The translations under genes were made by a program, and so were the position numbers. Shown here one piece after another: positions 6,780 through 11,874 of a stretch of DNA of 11,874 bases. The number at the start of each line of letters is the position of its first letter. Position 1 is the stretch's first letter. Source of the stretch: Firmicutes bacterium UBA5500 (GTDB lineage Bacteria; Bacillota; UBA994; UBA5500); assembly GCA_002427055.1 (NCBI GenBank), contig DIPA01000051.1, positions 874 through 12,747 of the forward strand, in the 5' to 3' direction. Below the pieces are notes generated by a model. The model was given only the letters and a program-made list of their open reading frames with translations. It had not been told where the DNA came from and ran no database searches.

Positions 6780-8591
6780 TTGTCTGGAATAGCAAAGACA
6801 TTAGCTAAACGGCAGGAGATTCCAAAACAGTATCAGTGGGCAGTTGAAGATGTATATGCAGACGACGCAACTTGGGAAGCAGATTTCGCCAAGGTGCAGG
6901 CCATGATTTCGGATTTAGCTGCGCTGCAGGGTTCTCTGAACCAGTCGGCAGCTAAGTTGCTGGCAGCACTAAAGACGCAGGAAACAATGCTGAAAGCTGT
7001 GTTCAAAGTTGCTTTCTATGCGGGCAGGCGTAAAGATGAGGACAATACCAATTCCCTCTACGTAGCTATGAGCGATCGGGCCCGTAGCTTAGCAATTCAG
7101 CTCAACGGAGCTATGAGTTGGTTTACGCCCGAGTTGCTTAGCCTGCCGGTAGAACAGCTAGAGAAGTATCTTGGCGAGGAACCAGAGCTTGCTACTTACT
7201 GCCAGCTGCTTGACGAAATTATGCGTCGCAAACCGCATGTGCTAAGTGCTGAGCAAGAATATCTATTGGCTCAGGTTGACCAAGTATCCCAGGGGCCAGC
7301 CACCATCTTCAGTATGCTCAACAATGCCGACCTGAAGTTTCCCACCATTCGCGATGAGAAAGGGCAAGAGGTTGAGGTGACCAAGGGGCGCTTTGTCAGT
7401 TTTCTGCAGAGCCCTGACCGCCGTGTGCGTAAAGACGCTTTCACAGCTGCCTATAGCACTTACCGAGGACTCAAGAATACTATCGCTGCCACTCTGGGAT
7501 CCTCGATCAAGGGAGACGCCTTTTATGCGCAAACTCGCAATTACGAATCATCGTTGCATGCAGCAACCTTTCCAGACAACGTACCCGTAGAAGTCTATGA
7601 TAACCTGATTGCTACTGTACATAACAACTTAGACAAAATGCATGCCTACGTTTCCTTGCGCAAGCAGGCCCTACAATTAGATGAGCTACATATGTACGAT
7701 ATTTATGTGCCGATTGTCAAAGATTTTCAGATGGGCGTCAACTACCAGGATGCTTGTGCAATGGTTATTGATTCTTTGGCTCCCTTTGGGCCGGAGTACC
7801 AGAACATTGTGCGTCGGGCAGTTAGTGAACGCTGGATTGACGTTTACGAAAATGTAGGCAAAACCAGTGGAGCCTATTCTGCCGGCGTCTATGGTGTGCA
7901 TCCTTACATGCTGCTCAACTTCCAAGATGACATTCAGAGCACCTTCACACTGGCACATGAACTGGGGCATTCCCTACATACTTACCTCACGCTCGAGACA
8001 CAGCCCTTTATTTACGCTGACTATAGCTTATTTGTAGCTGAAGTTGCCTCAACCGTGCATGAAGTGCTGCTCACTCATTATCTACTCAGCATAACCAGCG
8101 ACCCGCAGGAGAGGGCTTACTATCTCAACAACTATCTGGAGGGTTTCCGCGGCACTGTTTTCCGCCAGACCATGTTTGCTGAGTTTGAAAGAGAAGTGCA
8201 CGCTCGCTCGGCAGCCGGGCAGGCACTGACAGCCGACATGATGTGTGACATTTACTACGATCTCAACGTTAAATATCATGGTCCCGATATGGTTGTTGAC
8301 CAAGATATCGCTATGGAATGGGCGCGCATTCCTCATTTCTACCGCGCTTTCTACGTTTACAAATATGCTACCGGCTACTCGGCAGCGGTTGCACTGGCCA
8401 AGCAGATTCTGACCGAGGGCGCCCCGGCTGTAGAGCGCTACCTAGGCTTCTTACGCAGTGGTAGTTCCGACTACCCGCTCAATGTGCTGCACAAGGCAGG
8501 CGTCGATATGTCCAGCCCGGCACCCATTCAATCCGCTATGGATGAATTTGGGCGTACGGTTGACGAGTTGAAAGAGTTATTAAACTGCTGA
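6780..8591 (+). CDS. pepF: Oligoendopeptidase F (M3B zinc metallopeptidase)
   Basis: Cytoplasmic zinc endopeptidase that trims oligopeptides, 603 residues, the usual PepF length. The N-terminal PepF helical part spans about residues 1-200 and the M3 catalytic domain about 200-590. The zinc site HELGH is at residues 393-397 (LAHELGHSLH), with Glu421 in LFVAEVASTVHE as the probable third ligand. Other family hallmarks are YGVHPYMLLNF (371-381) just before the zinc site and, near the C-terminus, FYRAFYVYKYATGYSAA. No signal peptide is present. The gene lies 85 bp after the DppC-like permease with no terminator and no clear promoter between, so it may be carried on the transporter transcript. Degrading imported peptides is the obvious role, though PepF is also known as a stand-alone housekeeping enzyme. 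Confidence 0.93.
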   Translation: MSGIAKTLAKRQEIPKQYQWAVEDVYADDATWEADFAKVQAMISDLAALQGSLNQSAAKLLAALKTQETMLKAVFKVAFYAGRRKDEDNTNSLYVAMSDRARSLAIQLNGAMSWFTPELLSLPVEQLEKYLGEEPELATYCQLLDEIMRRKPHVLSAEQEYLLAQVDQVSQGPATIFSMLNNADLKFPTIRDEKGQEVEVTKGRFVSFLQSPDRRVRKDAFTAAYSTYRGLKNTIAATLGSSIKGDAFYAQTRNYESSLHAATFPDNVPVEVYDNLIATVHNNLDKMHAYVSLRKQALQLDELHMYDIYVPIVKDFQMGVNYQDACAMVIDSLAPFGPEYQNIVRRAVSERWIDVYENVGKTSGAYSAGVYGVHPYMLLNFQDDIQSTFTLAHELGHSLHTYLTLETQPFIYADYSLFVAEVASTVHEVLLTHYLLSITSDPQERAYYLNNYLEGFRGTVFRQTMFAEFEREVHARSAAGQALTADMMCDIYYDLNVKYHGPDMVVDQDIAMEWARIPHFYRAFYVYKYATGYSAAVALAKQILTEGAPAVERYLGFLRSGSSDYPLNVLHKAGVDMSSPAPIQSAMDEFGRTVDELKELLNC

Positions 8592-8600
8592 AACTGATTA

Positions 8601-8634
8601 GGACGCGGGGTTGAGTGCTCCGCGTCCATTTTAT
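8601..8634 (+). terminator. Rho-independent terminator after pepF
   Basis: Stem ggacgcgggg (8601-8610) pairs with 8618-8627, with one G-T wobble and a 7-nt loop, followed by attttat. It starts 9 bp after the pepF stop. It marks the end of the plus-strand unit that starts at the 2737-2765 promoter and separates it from the DUF421 operon. Confidence 0.85.
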
Positions 8635-8635
8635 A

Positions 8636-8662
8636 CACACTTCAGGGCATTATATAAGTGTG
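8636..8662. promoter_or_regulatory. Dyad around a candidate -10 upstream of the DUF421 gene
   Basis: CACACTT (8636-8642) and AAGTGTG (8656-8662) are perfect inverted repeats with a 13-bp spacer. The spacer and the start of the right arm contain cattatataag, the only -10-like sequence between the terminator and the DUF421 start. I see no good -35 box. It may be an operator or a leader hairpin. Confidence 0.3.
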
Positions 8663-8679
8663 CCTGGAGGTGGAAGTGT

Positions 8680-9414
8680 ATGAACGAGAGCTTGGTAACT
8701 GTCGTGCGAGGCGTAATAGCTTTTCTGACGCTCCTGATTCTGACTCGAGTATTAGGTAAGCAGCAGATTGCCCAACTCGATTTTTTTGAGTATGTCCTAG
8801 GTATCACCATTGGCTCCATCGCATCTTCGTTAACTATTGACCTATCGATAAAGGCATTTCCCCAGTGGGTAGGGTTAGTTACTTGGATTGTCGCAGTGAT
8901 GCTCTTTCAGCATGTGACTATTAGGTGGCGGGCGGCAGCTAAGTATATCAATGGGGAGCCGACCATTGTTATTATGGATGGCAAGATTATGGAGAAGTCA
9001 ATGCGTTCTTTGCGCTATACAGTGGCCGACCTGCTAGCTCAGCTACGTCAGAAAGACGTTTTTGATCCAGCTCAAGTTGCCTATGCGATGGTTGAGACAA
9101 GCGGTCAGCTTAGTGTTCTACTCAAACCAGGGTTTCAGCCGGTAACTCGCAACGACTTGAACATGGCGGGCCCAGCGGAGATTGTTAATCCTGAGTTAAT
9201 TTACAACGGAGTTATCATAGAGCCTAACCTGCAGCGGGCAGGAGTCGATAGAGTTTGGCTGAAGCAACAGTTACAGGGACAAGGTGTCCATGATGAGGGT
9301 GAAGTGTTCTTAGCAACCATTGATGCTCACAAACAGCTATACATTGACGTTTTCCAGGATAGAGTTGCTAGCTTCGTCGATATTGACGACGAGCCCCAGA
9401 AGCGGGTGAAGTGA
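8680..9414 (+). CDS. DUF421 (YetF-like) membrane protein
   Basis: Integral membrane protein of the DUF421/YetF family, 244 residues. There are three predicted membrane helices (about 6-25, 36-54 and 61-81) and a cytoplasmic C-terminal part from about residue 85. The family motif RVLGKQQIAQLDFFEYVLGI spans 23-42, and NGEPTIVIMDGKI followed by RYTVADLLAQLRQKDVFD marks the conserved soluble domain. Biochemical function is unknown; DUF421 proteins fused to DUF1657 affect spore heat resistance in some Bacillus, but no DUF1657 is seen here. I chose ATG 8680 with GGAGG 9 nt upstream. The longer open frame back to 8611 would run through the pepF terminator. The stop overlaps the next gene's start. 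Confidence 0.88.
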   Translation: MNESLVTVVRGVIAFLTLLILTRVLGKQQIAQLDFFEYVLGITIGSIASSLTIDLSIKAFPQWVGLVTWIVAVMLFQHVTIRWRAAAKYINGEPTIVIMDGKIMEKSMRSLRYTVADLLAQLRQKDVFDPAQVAYAMVETSGQLSVLLKPGFQPVTRNDLNMAGPAEIVNPELIYNGVIIEPNLQRAGVDRVWLKQQLQGQGVHDEGEVFLATIDAHKQLYIDVFQDRVASFVDIDDEPQKRVK

Positions 9415-9779
9415 TGAAGCGTTGGATAAAGAGCCTAATTCCGGCGGTAATTCTGCTGATTTTTGCGCTTATCATGACCAGTGACTGGTATTGGAAGAAA
9501 CCGCGTGGGCCGCATAACGATGTAGCTATGCTTCTGCAAAAGGTAAGGGACGCAGTATTAGCTGAAGACTGGGCGCAGGCTAAGGCCGATTTGCAGCAGC
9601 TTGACAGTGCTTGGCGCTTCGTGATTACTAGGGTGCAGTTTAGTGTTGAGCGTGATGAAATTCGGGGGTTAACTTTGAGTCTGGCACGCTTGCACGGCGC
9701 TTTATTAGCTGAAGACAAGACTGGTGCCCTGATGGAGTTGGCCCAGGCCGAGGAGCACTGGATAGATCTCGGTAAGTAA
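9414..9779 (+). CDS. DUF4363-type membrane-anchored protein
   Basis: Small protein of 121 residues with a single N-terminal membrane segment (about 8-23, IPAVILLIFALIMTSDWY), then a mostly helical domain rich in Ala, Leu, Gln and Glu that is probably outside the membrane. Topology and sequence resemble DUF4363 proteins, which are repeatedly encoded beside DUF421 proteins in Bacillota. Function is unknown, and a partnership with the DUF421 protein is inferred from the arrangement. I chose ATG 9414, overlapping the upstream stop as TGATG. A GTG at 9411 is in frame but adds only one residue. It is the last gene of its operon before a convergent terminator. Confidence 0.75.
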   Translation: MKRWIKSLIPAVILLIFALIMTSDWYWKKPRGPHNDVAMLLQKVRDAVLAEDWAQAKADLQQLDSAWRFVITRVQFSVERDEIRGLTLSLARLHGALLAEDKTGALMELAQAEEHWIDLGK

Positions 9780-9793
9780 GGGATTGTTTCTCT

Positions 9794-9842
9794 GGGGAGC
9801 ACAAAAACAGGCAACCAAACGCTGCCTGTTTTTGTGCTTCTT
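9794..9842. terminator. Strong convergent (bidirectional) terminator
   Basis: A 16-bp perfect stem (9798-9813 with 9823-9838, arm agcacaaaaacaggca) closes a 9-nt loop and is extended by wobble pairs. Plus-strand RNA carries a T5 run in the descending arm and TTCTTT after it. The hairpin lies between the stop codons of the DUF4363 gene and the oppositely oriented oligopeptidase gene, so it probably ends both transcripts. The plus-strand direction looks stronger. Confidence 0.8.
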
Positions 9843-9860
9843 TGGGAGGAGTGAACTTCT

Positions 9861-9880
9861 AGAACCGTCCCCGAGGGTCA
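9861..9880. repeat. GGGGACGGTTC-type repeat fragment at the oligopeptidase stop codon
   Basis: On the minus strand TGACCCTCGGGGACGGTTCT includes the TGA stop of the oligopeptidase gene. The GGGGACGGTTC core resembles GGGGACGTTC in the inverted repeat at 1-57. No matching second arm is present, so this would be a half or decayed copy. The similarity is short and the call is tentative. Confidence 0.35.
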
Positions 9881-11874
9881 GTTTACGCCGAGTTTGCTGC
9901 AGAGGAAGCTCCAGATGTCGGCTTGTTCGTCGATTTGCTTAGCTATGGGTTTGCCGACTCCGTGGCCTGCTTTCCTTTCTACAAATAGGTAAATATCCTC
10001 TGGATTACCGGCGGCAGACTGCAGGGCAGCGTAGAACTTGAGCGAGTTCATCGGTACTACGCGGTCGTCAGTCTCGGCCGTCCTGATTAAGGTTGGTGGG
10101 TAAACAGTAGCGAATTTAACGTTATGAATAGGCGAATAGCGATACATGAAGCGGAAATGGTCGGCATTTTCAATGGCATTGCCATATTCACCTGTCCAAT
10201 AACGCCCTGCACTAAACAAGTGGTAACGTAACATGTCGAGCACGCCAACCCAGCAAATTGCAGCACCATAGAGCTCAGGTCGTTGCGTGATGCAGGAACC
10301 CACTAGCAGCCCGCCGTTGCTACGCCCCATAATTCCTAGTTTGGGTGTACTCGTGTAATTATTGGCGATCAGCCATTCCGCCGCAGCAATGAAATCGTCA
10401 AACACATTTTGTTTGCTTTCCAGCATACCTGCCCGGTGCCACTCTTCACCATATTCACTGCCACCGCGTAGGCAAGCCACAGCATAGATACCGCCTTTTT
10501 CTATCCAGACCAGGTTATTAGGTGAGAAGGCCGGCGTCATGCTGATGTTGTAACCGCCATAGCCATAGAGTAGGGTGGGGTTATTACCGTCGAGCTGCAG
10601 ACCCTTCTTATAGGTCAAGAACATTGGCACACGAGTGCCGTCCTTAGACTGGTAGAAGACTTGTACAGTCTCAAACTGGCTAGAATCGAAGGCGACCTGC
10701 GGTTGAAAGAATGGAGTCACCTTATCTGAGTCTATGTCATAGCAAAATGAGCTGCTCGGGTACAGGTAAGAGGTGAAACCAAAGTAGAAGTCGTTGTATT
10801 CGCGTCGACCCGAAAGTCCCTCCAAAGAGCCAACACCGGGCAGCTCAATTTCGCGTACAAATTGGCCTTGTAGGGTGTATAGCTTCAGTTGGGCGCAAGC
10901 GTGTTTTGTATACGCTACCACGAGATGATCGCCAAAAAGGGAGACCGAGTCCATGACTGCTTCCTGCTCGGGGATCAATTCGCGCCAATTGGCTCGTTCA
11001 GGATTGGTAACATCGATAGCGATCACACGGCCCCTAGGTGCATTTGAGTCGGTATGGAAATAGAAAAGCGGACCATCGTTGCCAATAAGACGATACATGG
11101 CATCGTTATCGTCCAGCAAGCGCACAAAAGGCCCGTCACTCTTTAGCTCGCGGTAATAAAAACGGTTCTCCGGATTAGTGCCTAAAAAGACATGCAAGCA
11201 TAGGTAGGTATCATCATGTGTGATGCAGGCGTGAAAACCCAGTTGTTTGAAATCTGGGCGCTCATAGATGAGCTTATCTGCGCTTTGCTCTGTACCAAGG
11301 CGATGCAAGTAGACGCGACTATAGTTCACGGCATCGGCCTCATCGACAGTGCCCGGCTCAGGCAAGCGCGTATAGAAGAACCCAGAGCTATCGGGTAACC
11401 AAGCCATGTTGGTGAATTTGCACCAATGGATCACGTCAGGTAAATCGCGACCTGCTTGCACATCATGAACATGAATAGTTTGCCAGTCGCTGCCGCTTAC
11501 TGAACGCGTATAGGCCAGTAGCGTAGCCTCCTTGTTGCGCGACAGACTGACCAAGGCCACCGTACCATCATCACTCCATTGGTTGGGGTCTAAAACTACG
11601 CGCGGCTCACCAGCCAACCCCTCTTGCAGGTAGAGTAACGGTTGGTTCTGCAAGCCATCATTCCTGAAGAAAAAATAACGGTCATCAGCTCGCATAGGTA
11701 ACCCTTGTTTAGGGTAGTCGTATAGCTCAGTAAGGCGCTTTTTTATCGCTGCCCGCTGTTCCAGGCTATTGAGATAGCCTGTACTCACCTTGTTGGCCGC
11801 CTCAATGAAGCCAATGGTATCCTTACAGTTCGGATCCTCCAGATAGCGGAAGGGATCAGCAACCTTTGTGCCAT
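9878..11874 (-). CDS. Prolyl oligopeptidase (S9A), 5' end cut by the window
   Basis: Serine peptidase that cleaves short peptides after proline. At least 664 residues are visible, numbered from Gly at 11872; the frame stays open to the right edge and perhaps 15-25 residues are missing. The GTG at 11788 is not the start: 28 upstream in-frame codons encode GTKVADPFRYLEDPN, the usual N-terminal family motif. A beta-propeller domain (about 75-400) is followed by the alpha/beta-hydrolase domain with LLYGYGGYNISM, ACLRGGSEYGEEWH, GRSNGG (nucleophile Ser518), TDDRVVP (Asp602) and AGHGVGKP (His637), so the triad is complete. NDGLQNQPLLYLQ is also typical. Any signal peptide is out of view, so location is undecided, though the family is mostly cytoplasmic or periplasmic. 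It converges on the DUF4363 gene. Confidence 0.93.
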   Translation of the reverse strand, partial: GTKVADPFRYLEDPNCKDTIGFIEAANKVSTGYLNSLEQRAAIKKRLTELYDYPKQGLPMRADDRYFFFRNDGLQNQPLLYLQEGLAGEPRVVLDPNQWSDDGTVALVSLSRNKEATLLAYTRSVSGSDWQTIHVHDVQAGRDLPDVIHWCKFTNMAWLPDSSGFFYTRLPEPGTVDEADAVNYSRVYLHRLGTEQSADKLIYERPDFKQLGFHACITHDDTYLCLHVFLGTNPENRFYYRELKSDGPFVRLLDDNDAMYRLIGNDGPLFYFHTDSNAPRGRVIAIDVTNPERANWRELIPEQEAVMDSVSLFGDHLVVAYTKHACAQLKLYTLQGQFVREIELPGVGSLEGLSGRREYNDFYFGFTSYLYPSSSFCYDIDSDKVTPFFQPQVAFDSSQFETVQVFYQSKDGTRVPMFLTYKKGLQLDGNNPTLLYGYGGYNISMTPAFSPNNLVWIEKGGIYAVACLRGGSEYGEEWHRAGMLESKQNVFDDFIAAAEWLIANNYTSTPKLGIMGRSNGGLLVGSCITQRPELYGAAICWVGVLDMLRYHLFSAGRYWTGEYGNAIENADHFRFMYRYSPIHNVKFATVYPPTLIRTAETDDRVVPMNSLKFYAALQSAAGNPEDIYLFVERKAGHGVGKPIAKQIDEQADIWSFLCSKLGVN

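Noticed and set aside
8611..8679. N-terminal extension of the DUF421 protein by 23 residues
   Set aside because: It begins inside the pepF terminator hairpin, has no ribosome site and adds a polar stretch absent from the family. ATG 8680 has GGAGG at good spacing.
9368..9814. 148-residue minus-strand open frame over the DUF4363 gene
   Set aside because: It has no ribosome site, a Ser/Arg/Cys-rich composition typical of an antisense shadow, and covers a well-supported plus-strand gene and its terminator.
11872..11874. ATG on the minus strand at the right edge as the oligopeptidase start
   Set aside because: It is in a different frame from the oligopeptidase, whose frame there reads GGC ACA AAG (Gly-Thr-Lys).

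Overview
The window looks like chromosomal DNA from an anaerobic, probably spore-forming member of the Bacillota (Firmicutes). This rests on strong GGGAGG-type Shine-Dalgarno sites with several TTG/GTG starts, an oxygen-sensitive 2-hydroxyacyl-CoA dehydratase-type iron-sulfur pair, a DUF421-DUF4363 pair, and GGGGACG-type intergenic palindromes of a kind I recall from clostridial genomes. The species cannot be named from the sequence alone. No rRNA, tRNA, CRISPR array, transposase or phage gene is visible.

Left part (1-2573, minus strand): a 57-bp perfect inverted repeat sits just beyond the stop codon of a small YfcE-type metallophosphoesterase. Upstream of that gene are a rho-independent terminator and a two-gene operon encoding an iron-sulfur ATPase activator and a single dehydratase-like subunit. 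Its sequence and layout fit the double-cubane cluster protein (DCCP, E. coli YjiM-like) and its reductase (YjiL-like), not a classical heterodimeric dehydratase.

Centre (2574-8634, plus strand): a 237-bp divergent intergenic region holds a near-consensus sigma-A promoter and a 7-6-7 dyad just downstream of it. This promoter drives a tightly packed run: a TetR-type regulator, an oligopeptide-type substrate-binding lipoprotein and two permeases (DppB/DppC type). A PepF-type M3 oligopeptidase follows after 85 bp with no visible terminator between, and the run ends at a good terminator. No ABC ATPase gene is present, so the transporter would have to borrow ATPases encoded elsewhere. The apparent logic is regulated peptide import followed by cytoplasmic peptide hydrolysis.

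Right part (8635-11874): a DUF421 (YetF-like) membrane protein and a DUF4363 protein form a two-gene plus-strand operon. It converges on a minus-strand prolyl oligopeptidase (S9A) across a strong 16-bp hairpin. The oligopeptidase reading frame runs off the right edge of the window. The GTG at 11788 is an internal valine codon, because 28 further in-frame codons with a typical family N-terminal motif follow. With PepF, this is the second peptidase in the window, which supports a peptide-utilisation theme, although the two lie in separate transcription units.
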